Shown: positions 50,501 through 59,307 of the stretch, piece by piece
How the letters are laid out: each line of letters begins with the position of its first letter
How positions within the stretch are numbered: the first letter of the stretch is position 1
NCBI RefSeq assembly: GCF_014695715.1
Contig: NZ_JACJOT010000001.1
Coordinates: 248,001-312,000, forward strand
Direction of reading: 5' to 3'
DNA length: 64,000 nt
From: Microcoleus sp. FACHB-68
GTDB taxonomy: Bacteria > Cyanobacteriota > Cyanobacteriia > Cyanobacteriales > Oscillatoriaceae
Made by a program: the position numbers and the translations under genes
Notes under the pieces: model-generated
Told to the model about the DNA's origin: nothing
Databases searched by the model: none
Seen by the model: only the letters and a program-made list of their open reading frames with translations

Positions 50501-50821
50501 ATTGGATTGTGTATTGATGACTTCGGCACCGGCTATTCTTCTTTGAGTTATTTGCATCGCTTTCCGATTAATACCTTAAAGATTGATCGCTCTTTTGTCA
50601 GTGAGATGGCCGGCGATGACGAAAACTCAGAAATTGTGCGGGCCATTGTTATGCTGGCGCATAATTTGGGAATGTATGTGGTAGCAGAAGGCGTGGAAAC
50701 CGAGAAGCAACTGGTGCAACTCTGGGCACTGCAATGTGAATACGGGCAGGGCTATTTTTTTTCTAAGCCGTTACCGAGTGAAGCGGCTGAGGCGTTAATG
50801 GTATCTGAGCCACAGTGGTAA
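47534..50821 (+). CDS. Membrane PAS-GGDEF-EAL cyclic di-GMP signalling protein
   Basis: A 1095-residue sensor. The start at ATG 47534 is preferred because AGGA lies 7 bases upstream; ATG 47489 would add 15 residues and has no ribosome site. Membrane segments near residues 13-36 and 332-352 enclose an extracytoplasmic Cache-like sensor. Two PAS domains follow (the first with EAVWEWNLETNELDFSSQW), then GGDEF with an intact RLGGDEFTILL (diguanylate cyclase) and EAL with FEALVRW, KLEITESVL and DDFGTGYSSLSYL (phosphodiesterase). The linker between GGDEF and EAL carries an odd insert of about 20 residues. Confidence 0.92.
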   Translation: MGGKSFLGRLHRLIVAYCALGILATGAVIAVVSILPLYQHLKQDEHKNLLIAVRSKAVAVEDYVEQTKDTALRIARETQLRENLEAYNRQKLSLNALQNLSTPKLREALKTSPDVAGISRLDRTGKQVVSVGLPIPAEFWPVPAAGSQTVRVHAPVILSGTAYLAVGVPILNELSQRAGTDIVVFKLDRLQQQILSNNTGFGEAGQTVIGRLHPDGVEVFFSLRNPKNTDSSPQIVEANFKNNIVGIWSCWLIPTCPDIQNSKNLLIQDRSSLIFSKTSAVAQALEKAVHQDTGLFISHLGKEPQVIAYSPIQGSDWGLAVIMPSGQLYAPANRQIVSLGSALVLLILAGTTGTILCLRPLANATILHAGDLERLVRQKTLPLPANRQSTLAQAALPSRQRYRFTDAGGAEAVWEWNLETNELDFSSQWKALLGYEESEIGTHPDEWFKRVHPDEMERVKAEITVHLAGLTAYFYNEHRILHQDGNYRWVRAQGMAIRNAAGKAFAMAGAISDMTERKTLEQENLRLAAFPRNDPNPVLASDGEGNLIYLNPAARRVLDKLNLDKPAGFLPANHRQLVRSCLDTNQSERHIEVKVQERIYSWSYHPLAQLNVVHLYALDITERQWAEEQLLQAAWHDELTGLPNRTLFIHRLEQAVARAKQSQDGLFAVLFLDLDRFKVVNDSLGHMLGDQFLIAIARRIEACLRRGDVVARLGGDEFTILLATIRDLNDATSFAERIQQQLMLPVNLNGHDVFTTGSIGIAIGSYHQKPGLDEVNGRPYEQPEYFLRDADLAMYRAKALGKARYVVFDSAMHKHALALLELENDLRRAVQSEKLQVKSEGKEIPVSSFLCEFLLHYQPIVALDTGRIAGFEALVRWQHPERGLISPAEFIPVAEETGLIVPLGAWVLLEACRQLRHWQELFPSARDLTMTVNLSGKQLSQPNLLGQIDEILQQTGINPLCLKLEITESVLMENAAAAAEVLEQLRNRNIGLCIDDFGTGYSSLSYLHRFPINTLKIDRSFVSEMAGDDENSEIVRAIVMLAHNLGMYVVAEGVETEKQLVQLWALQCEYGQGYFFSKPLPSEAAEALMVSEPQW

Positions 50822-50925
50822 GCTAATAATTTTTGAATTTGCAAAATTGTGGCGCAAGCATCCTCGCCGGCTTCTAAAAGTCAACTAAAGAATGATTTGC
50901 TGAAATACTGTAAGGATCGAAAAAA

Positions 50926-50960
50926 TGATGAGTGACAAGCATTTTTTTTGCCACTCATCA
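50926..50960 (+). terminator. Hairpin after the GGDEF-EAL gene
   Basis: TGATGAGTG (50926-50934) pairs with CACTCATCA (50952-50960) around a loop containing eight T residues. It lacks a strong T run after the stem, so it may be a weak or bidirectional terminator. Confidence 0.5.
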
Positions 50961-51049
50961 GTTATTGCTTTTCAAGAAGTTGAATCGATTTCGTCTGGAA
51001 CAGATTGAAGGATGAGAGTTTTATCTTAAAGGTCTGGATATTGGCCGGC

Positions 51050-51253
51050 TTAAGTGTGCCGAACCACGTCTCGGCGGCAGTCTTTACTACCCGGACGATC
51101 GCAATCAGGCTCTGTCGGGTGAACGACTAACAGCAAATTTTGAGACGCATCAAAGCGTTGCTGTTGCGTTGAACTCCGCTCTATTCCTTGAAAATTAACA
51201 GCCAAACCTAAAAAGAGTGGACATAACACAACAACTGGGAGAAAATAAGACAT
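51050..51253 (-). CDS. Small membrane or secreted peptide A
   Basis: A 67-residue protein. A hydrophobic N-terminus (FLPVVVLCPLFLGLAVNF) could be a signal or anchor; the rest is polar and ends DRPGSKDCRRDVVRHT. AGGA lies 8 bases before the ATG, so it is likely translated. It resembles the next small protein in layout: GxAVNxxxI then ST and a C-terminal DRPxS. No known family. Function unknown. Confidence 0.5.
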   Translation of the reverse strand: MSYFLPVVVLCPLFLGLAVNFQGIERSSTQQQRFDASQNLLLVVHPTEPDCDRPGSKDCRRDVVRHT

Positions 51254-51334
51254 AAGGGGTGTCCTGTGTCAGAGCTTCCACTTCTTGATTCAGCACCCCG
51301 CCTATGCCATCAGGAAAAAAATTGTTGATTATAC

Positions 51335-51520
51335 TTAAGCTCGTCTTCCACCGCTTTTAGGTCGGTCATTTCCTTGCTCGACTCCAACATGGCCGGCATA
51401 CGCTTGATCTAAGCCGGTTGAGTTGTATTGAATTTCCAGAAGGTTGACGGCAAAGCCGGTGATTAACAAACTTGACAAGAGGATACAGGCGTTAACGCGC
51501 ATAAGAGATTTCCCACTCAA
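51335..51520 (-). CDS. Small membrane or secreted peptide B
   Basis: A 61-residue protein starting at TTG 51520 with AGAGGA just upstream, or 55 residues from ATG 51502. A hydrophobic segment (CILLSSLLITGFAVNLLEI) is followed by a polar tail ending NDRPKSGGRRA. Its AVNxxxI...ST and DRPxS elements recur in peptide A, so the two look like a tandem duplication. No known family. Confidence 0.48.
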   Translation of the reverse strand: MSGKSLMRVNACILLSSLLITGFAVNLLEIQYNSTGLDQAYAGHVGVEQGNDRPKSGGRRA

Positions 51521-51861
51521 TGCTTCCTCTTTCTAATACCGGCTCTCAGGTTTGCCATCCGGATAAATTAAATAAAGCTATTGCTTCATATTTCTTTACA
51601 AATAGACGCTTCATGACATAGCGCCAGAAACCCATCTAATTCAAGATCGAGTAAAATTGGATTGGAAGTTATTGGTAAAAATAGAACATTTCCATGTTGG
51701 AGCCGATGAAATCATAATTGACGCAAAAAGCTTGGAAACTTAGGCATAAAAGCTCGGAATTTCGACTTTTTCAACAAGTTTTTTAGCAAGCAAGAAAAAA
51801 CTATGTTCTCGTCCCAACCGTTAAAGACACCAATTTTAGCAGTAAATTAATTAGATACGTT
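51521..51861. promoter_or_regulatory. Divergent spacer upstream of peptide B and the third Uma2 gene
   Basis: 341 AT-rich bases with no supported gene; promoters of both flanking genes must lie here. No motif identified. Confidence 0.35.
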
Positions 51862-52443
51862 ATGCAAACTCAAACACGCTACTACACCCCAGAAGAATAT
51901 TTAGCACTTGAAGAGAAGGCTGAATATAAAAATGAATACCGAGATGGAGAAATTATCCCGATGACAGGTGGAACAACTAATCATAATAAGATTGCCGGCA
52001 ACTTTTATGCAAACTTGAAGTTTGCTTTAAGAGGACAGAACTACGATACTTATATTGGTGATGTGCGCTTGTGGATACCTCGTTATCGTCAGTACACCTA
52101 TCCTGACGTGATGGTAATCCAGGGAGAACCCATCTATACGGGAACCAATACAACGACTGTAACCAATCCTTTGCTAATTGTTGAAGTCTTATCTAAATCT
52201 ACTAAAAATTATGATTTAGGAGATAAGTTTATTTACTATCGCTCAATTCCTGAATTTAAGGAATATATTTTAATTGATCAAACGAAATATCATGTCATGC
52301 AGCACAATCAAACGAATGATGGCAAATGGATCTTAACTGACTATGAATCTGAAACCGCAGTTTTAGAATTAAATTCTTTGAAATTTCAAATTAATTTGCA
52401 TGACATTTATGAAAAAGTCAATTTTGCAGATGGTGAAGATTAA
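51862..52443 (+). CDS. Uma2 family (DUF820) endonuclease-like protein
   Basis: A 193-residue Uma2 protein of the common short form. The N-terminal YYTPEEYLALEEKAEYKNEYRDGEIIPMTGGTTNH is diagnostic; the nuclease-like core has YPDVMVIQGEP, LIVEVLSKSTKNYD and FKEYILIDQ. There is no coiled-coil tail, unlike the other two Uma2 proteins in this window. It converges on the CheA-like gene. Its role is unknown. Confidence 0.9.
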   Translation: MQTQTRYYTPEEYLALEEKAEYKNEYRDGEIIPMTGGTTNHNKIAGNFYANLKFALRGQNYDTYIGDVRLWIPRYRQYTYPDVMVIQGEPIYTGTNTTTVTNPLLIVEVLSKSTKNYDLGDKFIYYRSIPEFKEYILIDQTKYHVMQHNQTNDGKWILTDYESETAVLELNSLKFQINLHDIYEKVNFADGED

Positions 52444-52587
52444 ACTCTGATAAAATTATTAGGTATATCAAAAATAAGGCTGACAGCCTTATTTCACAAA
52501 TATTTAGACTAATCGGCAGGTTTTGTAAAAACCTGAAAATTAACTTTAGTAAAAAAACAATTAAGCGAATCACCGTTATTAGGAATT

Positions 52588-55107
52588 TCAAGATGTGATT
52601 AGCACGGCAATTGCATCGAGTAACTGTGCCGGCTCCCAAGGTTTAGTGAAATAAGCCGTCGCACCTAAACTCATGGCTTGTTGCCGGAGGGAATCACTTT
52701 CACGGGAGGTTAAAATGGCAACCGGCAAGTTCCTGGTGTTAGGATGAGCGCGAATTTCTGCCAGTAAGGCGAACCCATCTAAACGAGGCATTTCAATATC
52801 TGAAATCACTAAATCAAAACTCTCACCTAACTGGTGAAGTTGTTCCAAAGCCTCTTTTCCGTTGCGGCACTGCACCACTTGATATCCCGCTTCACTTAGC
52901 AATTTATCTAAAGCTCGGCACACGGTTATCGAATCATCTACAATTAAAACCGAAGGGTTTATCGTTTGAGAATATAAAAGATTATCTTGATTTTTTATTT
53001 TAAATTTTTCATAATTGTTAGAGCCGATTAAATTGTCAGTAAGTCTTGCTTGTTTCGCCTGGTTCATTAACTCATTTAACTGATTGGGCGACAACACCGG
53101 CACAACTTCGCCGGTTCCGAGTACCGTGCAGCCGGCAATATAAATCGGCACCGGCACCGTTGAATCAAACGGTTTCAAAACCAGTTCTCGCTCTCCTAAA
53201 AGTGCGTCTACTGCCACCACAACCGGCTCACCGCATACATCCAGAACGATTCCTAATTTAGATGACAAAGCAGGTGCTGCCGGCAGTAAATCTACGCGCC
53301 GGTAGGGAAGTAATTCGATTAACGAAAATAGCGGTACGGATCGATCATGCCAATGAATCATCCCGCTTTCATCTGCTTCTAAAAGAAGAGATGGTAAAGC
53401 ATTAAAATGATCTTTAGTCGGTGCCGTACTTTCCGATAAGCTAATAACCTCTAAAACATCAATTGATGGAATCGCTAGCGTTTGTTGCCCACACCGGCAA
53501 AGTAATAAAGTCAAAATACTTAAAGTCAAAGGAATCGTTATCGTAAATTTTGTGCCTTGACTTACAGCAGTTTCAACCTGTACCGATCCCCGCAGATGCC
53601 CAACCTGATGTCGAACAATATCTAAACCCACGCCCCACCCTGATAGATCGCTCACCGTTGCTGCCGTTGAGAATCCAGGTGCAAATAGAAACTCAAGAAT
53701 TTCACCACTCGTCAAAGCCGGCTCTTGATCGCCAAATTCTAAATCAAGAGGTGAAATTAGCCCCATTTCTACTGCCCGCTGATATACTTTTTGAGAATCA
53801 ATTCCGTGCCCATCATCAGCGAGGGAAATAAGAACATGACTGCCTTGAATTGCAGCTGACAAAGTGATTTTAGCCATCGGCAATTTGCCTTTAGCTTTTC
53901 GTTCTGCCGGCAGCTCAATGCCGTAGACAAAAGCATTACGAAATAGCTGTGTTAAAGGTGCTTGCAATTGTTGCAAAACTGCCTGATCCACCAACGTTTC
54001 TTGACCTTCAACTACCAATTCCACAGACTTGTGATATTGCTGTCTCAGCATTTGCAAAGAAGCCTTAAACCGCTCTGCCAGCAGCCCAAAAGGAACCAAA
54101 CGCGACTCGGTTAAATCTTCATGTAACCGTTCGATAGAGGTGTGTAGCTGCTCCAGAGTTTCCTGCAGTTCATGGGCAATCAAATCCACATCAGCTCTGG
54201 TTTCACGCACCTGCACGAGCAGTTCTTGAAACCCTCGTATCTGAGTAGGCGTTTGAAAATTAAAAGCCGCTGATTGAGAAGTTAAATTAATTTCTTCATC
54301 CTCTAAGTTTAATTCTTCCTGGTTTATTCGCTTCGATGAATGCTGATCTAAGAAAGCCCTTGTTTGCTCAGAAATAGGAGTAAGTTTTTGAAAATGTTGT
54401 TTAAGCTTTCGACTTGCTTGATCCAGTTGTTGCTGATAGACAGTCAACTGTTCATAATTAATAAATAACTCGCCAACCGTGTTGCACATTCGATCCAGTC
54501 GCGCCACCGGCATCCGCAAATTTAAACTAGGTGTTCCAGTTAAATTGCTATCATTGACAACCAAATATTTCAAAAATCGCTCTGGAATTTCTGGTGAGGA
54601 CGTGGAAGTTGAGGGTTGCAAAATTTCTTCCTCTCTTTCCCGTTGTGCCGGCATCTCCCCAAGAAATTCCTCTCTCATCTGTCGGATGTGTGCAACCGCA
54701 GTCATTCCCAACTCATTGAGTGGGATCTTCTGCTCTTTTAGCGCCTGCTCAAGTAATTCAGCCGTGTCTTTCAACCAAACTAAGTTCAACACTTTTCCTA
54801 ACAGAAGACATTCTTGTACTAAGCTCGTGAGTGACTCCTTAATTTCTTCGGAAACGCATTTGCTCGTTTCTTGAAAATTGTGTTTTAAATTCAGCAGTTT
54901 GTCAACGTTTTGTAGAGACTCTTCTAAGTCAACCAAGAGCGCAATTTTTGCAAAATCCGTTTGTAAGTATCTGTCTGTAGCGTTAAAATCAAGACTTTTT
55001 TCTTGATTTCTTAATAGAAATCTTGCTGCTTTTTTCCGTTCTTTATTGTCTGTAGAGTTATTAATTGATGAAATTTGAGAATTAAAAATTGCTTTTGCAG
55101 GTTCCAT
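52588..55107 (-). CDS. CheA-like hybrid histidine kinase lacking a recognisable P1 His domain
   Basis: An 839-residue protein from ATG 55107, 25 bases after the MCP stop; earlier starts would overlap the MCP gene. It has a helical N-terminus, a dimerisation domain (PVARLDRMCNTVGELFINYEQL), an HATPase domain with ADDGHGID (G1) and GWGVGLDIV (G2), a CheW-like domain (LTLLLCRCGQQTLAIPSIDVLEVI) and a receiver domain with LIVDDS, SDIEMPRLDG and TSRES. The usual HTLKG-type phospho-His motif is absent, and the N-box reads RNAFVYGIE, not RNxxDHGIE. It may be a degenerate or trans-acting kinase. Confidence 0.85.
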   Translation of the reverse strand: MEPAKAIFNSQISSINNSTDNKERKKAARFLLRNQEKSLDFNATDRYLQTDFAKIALLVDLEESLQNVDKLLNLKHNFQETSKCVSEEIKESLTSLVQECLLLGKVLNLVWLKDTAELLEQALKEQKIPLNELGMTAVAHIRQMREEFLGEMPAQREREEEILQPSTSTSSPEIPERFLKYLVVNDSNLTGTPSLNLRMPVARLDRMCNTVGELFINYEQLTVYQQQLDQASRKLKQHFQKLTPISEQTRAFLDQHSSKRINQEELNLEDEEINLTSQSAAFNFQTPTQIRGFQELLVQVRETRADVDLIAHELQETLEQLHTSIERLHEDLTESRLVPFGLLAERFKASLQMLRQQYHKSVELVVEGQETLVDQAVLQQLQAPLTQLFRNAFVYGIELPAERKAKGKLPMAKITLSAAIQGSHVLISLADDGHGIDSQKVYQRAVEMGLISPLDLEFGDQEPALTSGEILEFLFAPGFSTAATVSDLSGWGVGLDIVRHQVGHLRGSVQVETAVSQGTKFTITIPLTLSILTLLLCRCGQQTLAIPSIDVLEVISLSESTAPTKDHFNALPSLLLEADESGMIHWHDRSVPLFSLIELLPYRRVDLLPAAPALSSKLGIVLDVCGEPVVVAVDALLGERELVLKPFDSTVPVPIYIAGCTVLGTGEVVPVLSPNQLNELMNQAKQARLTDNLIGSNNYEKFKIKNQDNLLYSQTINPSVLIVDDSITVCRALDKLLSEAGYQVVQCRNGKEALEQLHQLGESFDLVISDIEMPRLDGFALLAEIRAHPNTRNLPVAILTSRESDSLRQQAMSLGATAYFTKPWEPAQLLDAIAVLITS

Positions 55108-55132
55108 TGTTAACGCTTTATGTATTTTTTCC

Positions 55133-57769
55133 TCACAGGGTGGTGTCCTCAACCCGAAAGCGAGAGACTGAATCTTGCAAGGCTTGTGCAACTTCGACGA
55201 GTTCTTGAAGGGTGCTGGCAACCGCTTGACATTCGCCTGATGTCGTATGAGCAATAGCGGCTGCTGATTGCATGGTTTGGTTAACTCGTTGTGAGGATTG
55301 CGCCTGAGATACGGTACTCGTTGAAATCGATTGTAAAAGCTGGTTGGTATTGTGGCTAATCCCGGCTAGTTTACGGAGAGTTTGCTGGGTTTTAATCACT
55401 AAATGTGTGCCGGTTTCCACACTTCGCTGGCTTCCTTCCATTGTTTGCAGAGCTTCAGCGGTTTCTTGTTGAATGGTAGTAATGAGTTGCTCAATTTCTT
55501 TTGCTGAATCTGTCACTCGTTCTGCCAAGCGCTGCACTTCATCCGCAACCACCCGAAAAACTTGACCGTGTTCGCCGGCACGGGCGGCAGCAATCGAAGC
55601 ATTAAACGCTAAAAGATTTGTTTTTTCGGAAATTCCAGAAATAATATTAACAATTTTATAAATTTCCTGCGACGACTCCGCAAGGCGTTTCATCTTTTTA
55701 GAAGCCTCGTTGACGCTATCATGAATCCGCTCAATGCTATTAACCGTTTGATTCATAGATCGGTTACCATCTTGTGCTGCCACAACGCCTTGACGGGCAA
55801 TCACAGCGGCTTTCAGGGTAGCACTGGCTATCGACTGCATCGAACGCCCCAAGTCTGCCACTGACTTTAGGGTTGCCGCGATTGCTTTTGCTTGGTTATT
55901 CGCCCCCTGGGAGAGGGTTTCCACCTTTTGGGTGCTGTTACAAGCCGATCCGTGCAGCCGGTTTGCAGCAACTTGAACTTGAGTGACAATCTCGCGCAAG
56001 CTGCCGATGGTGGCGTTAATCGAAACGGCGAGTTCGCGCAGAGGCGCACAGTTGCTTGCTTCTATATCTGCCTCCACCGGCACGTTTACGGTTAAATCCC
56101 CCCGTTTTGCCCCTTCAATTTCTCGCAATAGCTGGTTCACTCCTTGTTGGAGTCGTTCTTTTTCGCGCTGTTGAAAAGCTGCTTCGCTTCCATACCGGCG
56201 CACTTGTTCTTCCATTTCAGCGGCAGTTGCACCAATGCTAGAGGTTAACTGATTGAATGTACGGGCTAATTCCCCCACCTCATCTTGCGCCAACACCGGC
56301 GCTTGAGCGGTGCGATCTCCCTGTGCAAACTGCCGCACAGCTTGCTGCAGCCGGTTGATTGGATCGGCAATTGTTTTATCAAGTAACATTGCTAGCCAAA
56401 TATTAATCGCTAAAGCCAGCAATATTAAAATGAGTTGCCAAAATAAACTGTTACTTAAAAGCTGATTTTTACCAGCTTCCTCAATACCCCGCACCAAAAT
56501 TGCTGCCGGCTCACCGTTATAATTTGACACTGCCTTAGCAGCCATTGTGTAAGTTTTACCCCCAACTGCTACGCGTTCGCTTACTGTTTTACCATCCGCC
56601 TCAACCGCTTTGGTGAGCAAGGTGTTCTTAGGAAGGGCACCCCCTGAATGAATGCTATCTTTAATTTTTTCTTGAGAATCTACTAGCGTAAATTGTTCCG
56701 AATTTTTGGTTGAGTAAATTGCACTATATCCGCTATTATACGTCTTCATTACTTCTTGGATTAGAAAATAATTTTGATGAATAACTTTTCCGGCAATCAA
56801 CGCTCCTGTAACATTTTTTGTGTTTGAGTAAATAGGCGCTACTGTATAGTGAATTAAAGTCTCTTGATTTCTTTGATTTCCTATTACCTGAATATTTTCT
56901 GCATTTAATTTTCCACTCGAAACAATTTCAATGGCTTGCAGTGGTTGGCCACTTGCAAACACGGGACTGACCATCTGGTTAAAATTAAAGAGTTCTGCTC
57001 GCAGGTCAGCATTTGCATTCGCGATTATGCGAAAATCTAGCCCAACTAACGTAGCAGATTCAATATCTAAACCTTTAAGTTCATTGACTAAAGCTGCCCG
57101 AACTTGCTCGCGAATTGCCGGAGTTAAATTGCCGCCGGCAGCCGCCATGACTGCACTCGTTTCTGATAGTCCTTGCAACCTAAGCAGGATTTGGTTATTT
57201 TTCATCTCATAAGCCATTTGCGTCACAGCTAGCTCTGATTCGGCTTGGTTAACGAGCTGATGACGCAACTGTGAATTAAGTAAAAAAGTCGTGATTCCCA
57301 CTACTGCCGATACGGTTACAAACTCTGAAAATAGTAATGCAATGAGTTGCTTGCGGCGAATGGGCTGATTATAAAACCATTTAGGGATTTTAAATCTAAA
57401 ATTTTTAATTTTTAAGGAAGAATGGCGAAGCGCTAACCAAGAATGCTCCTGTGTTCCCCCGTTCCCCGCCTCTATTGATTCAGACGAAGACACCGTTACG
57501 TCATCTAAAAAAGCTCCACCCACGTCCCTATGACCCTTGTTCTTCTGCTCCCCTTGGCAGCCGGTAATGCTGCCAAATACACCCCCAGGATCGGCAGCCA
57601 CCACTTCCTGATAAAGCGTCCGGGCTTCCTCAAAGCGACCTTCTTGATCCAAAGCTTCAGCCAGTTGTATTTTAGCGGCCCAATCTATCCGGTCACGTTC
57701 TGCTTGCGCTTCGAGTATCTCAGCCCTTTGCAGAATTGGAGTAGGACTATCGCCATTTTTTTGGGTCAT
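55133..57769 (-). CDS. Methyl-accepting chemotaxis-like receptor (PilJ/HmpD type)
   Basis: An 878-residue receptor. A short N-terminal TPR-like segment ([28 protein letters not shown]), a low-complexity linker (about 70-125), membrane segments near 144-162 and 440-460 enclosing a Cache-like domain, two HAMP regions ([32 protein letters not shown]) and a signalling domain with hairpin tip [30 protein letters not shown] follow. It resembles the receptors of pilus-linked motility operons. cheW lies upstream and the cheA-like gene downstream in the same direction. Confidence 0.92.
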
Positions 57770-57773
57770 GTTA

Positions 57774-57820
57774 GATTTTAAATTTTAGATTTTAGATTCT
57801 AAATTTTAGATTTTTTAACG
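57774..57820. repeat. TTTTAGA heptamer repeat upstream of the MCP gene
   Basis: Five to six imperfect TTTTAGA/TTCTAAA units lie immediately upstream of the MCP start. Similar units occur at 31539-31562 and, as the complement, at 61038-61069. Confidence 0.75.
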
Positions 57821-57958
57821 CCGCTTGGCTAGTAGTAAATATCCCTAACTGATTCGCTCAACAATTTATACTGAGTTTGTGCCTATTACTTCTTTTTTTA
57901 AGCAAGGGAAGCGTGACTTTATCGAACCCTGACCCTACATAGGGCTTAGAATTTACGA

Positions 57959-58456
57959 TTAACTCTCTACGATACGCAAAGCCGCGAAAAGTGCTGACAC
58001 ATTCAGCACGGCAACAGGTAAATCCTCGATTTCAATGAGACCTGTTAAAAATGAACTAAAAGCCGGTGAAAAGCTGGCTGGTATCGGGTCAAGTTTTTCT
58101 GGGTTAAGCGACACGATGCCTTTAAGCGTCGATACCACACAAGCCAGCCTGGGGGAGGCGTGATCTGCCTTGGCACCGGCAGGGTTCGGGTTGATCACCA
58201 ACAGCGTTAAACGATCACGCTTTCGATACTGAATGGATGAGGGCACAAGTCCGAGTAAATCAGTCAGTAAATCTGCTAACTCTAGCACCCATAGTAACTG
58301 TCCGCGCTGATTTACCACGCCTAATAAAGCCGATGTGACTCCGGGAACCGGACAAATATCGCTCACGGCTAAAGTCATAACTTCGGAAACACTCTCTAAG
58401 GGCAAGGCTAATTGTACGGATTGCCGTAGTTGAATACGAAAATAGTCTTTTACCAT
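57959..58456 (-). CDS. CheW-like coupling protein
   Basis: A 165-residue CheW domain: LRQSVQLALPLESVSEVMTL, PVPGVTSALLGVVNQRGQLLWVLELADLLTD and the closing GLIEIEDLPVAVLNVSALF are family-typical. It links receptor and kinase in the array. First gene of the cheW-mcp-cheA-like group; 189 bases separate it from the MCP gene. No CheY, CheB, CheR or PatA-like gene is next to it. Confidence 0.9.
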   Translation of the reverse strand: MVKDYFRIQLRQSVQLALPLESVSEVMTLAVSDICPVPGVTSALLGVVNQRGQLLWVLELADLLTDLLGLVPSSIQYRKRDRLTLLVINPNPAGAKADHASPRLACVVSTLKGIVSLNPEKLDPIPASFSPAFSSFLTGLIEIEDLPVAVLNVSALFAALRIVES

Positions 58457-59307
58457 AATTAGATAGAAAGAATGAAATAAAGTAAAAGCTAAATTTTTCT
58501 TTACTTTTCTCCCGCTCTCTTCTCTTTAAGCACCGGCACAATTTTTCTCGGCATTTCGGCTGGCTGGGTATTTGTATAAGGCATTGCAGCTACCGGCATG
58601 AGTTATTGCACTTTTTTATCACAATTCAGTTGTTTATGTTAGGTTTCTATTAATTTGTAATTTATTCGTGATTAAATTATTTATTTTTGTAAACTATTAT
58701 TTTTTTGTAAATTATTATAAGCTTAAACTCAAGTTGTATTTTGTCCGACGCTGTCATCTAATTTTAGTTGTTTTATCATGATAGTCATCAATTATTTGTA
58801 TTGCAAGCAACTATTTTCTAAAAAAGTATTGAACGTCCCTAAATGTTCTTCAATCATTAAAATACCAAAAATCAGTAGATCGGTTTATCGGTAAAAGTCG
58901 CTACCGGCAAGTTTTGCCCATTTTCTTTATCCACTAAATAATTTAAACCCGTAAAATACCGATGAAAAAAGGTTCCTTAGTATTTTTTAATTTTACAAGC
59001 CTTAAGAACGATTTCTCGCCGGCACATCAGTACACATCGAGAAATGAGAACACTGAATGGATCTGTATAAATACGAATTGAGGAGATTGAAAAGGCAGTA
59101 GAAATACGAACTGAGGTTTCAGTGTAAACACGGCCAATGTCAAAGGAGGGTGAAACGTTTTAAGTATTTACCCAGCAACCAGAAGCCTTGCCACCGGCAG
59201 TGGGAAACGCGCAGGTCTCCCAGCTAAGATACTGGAAACGCTCTCCTTAACATTGAGAGTGTGTCACGCTGTTATTGTGAGTGCTCACAAAGGGAGCAAA
59301 TTTAATT
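58457..59307. promoter_or_regulatory. Divergent spacer cheW/gor
   Basis: 851 bases, AT-rich at 58620-58870, no supported gene. Promoters for the chemotaxis-like operon and gor must lie here. An AAGGGAG site at about 59290 serves gor. No operator was identified. Confidence 0.4.
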
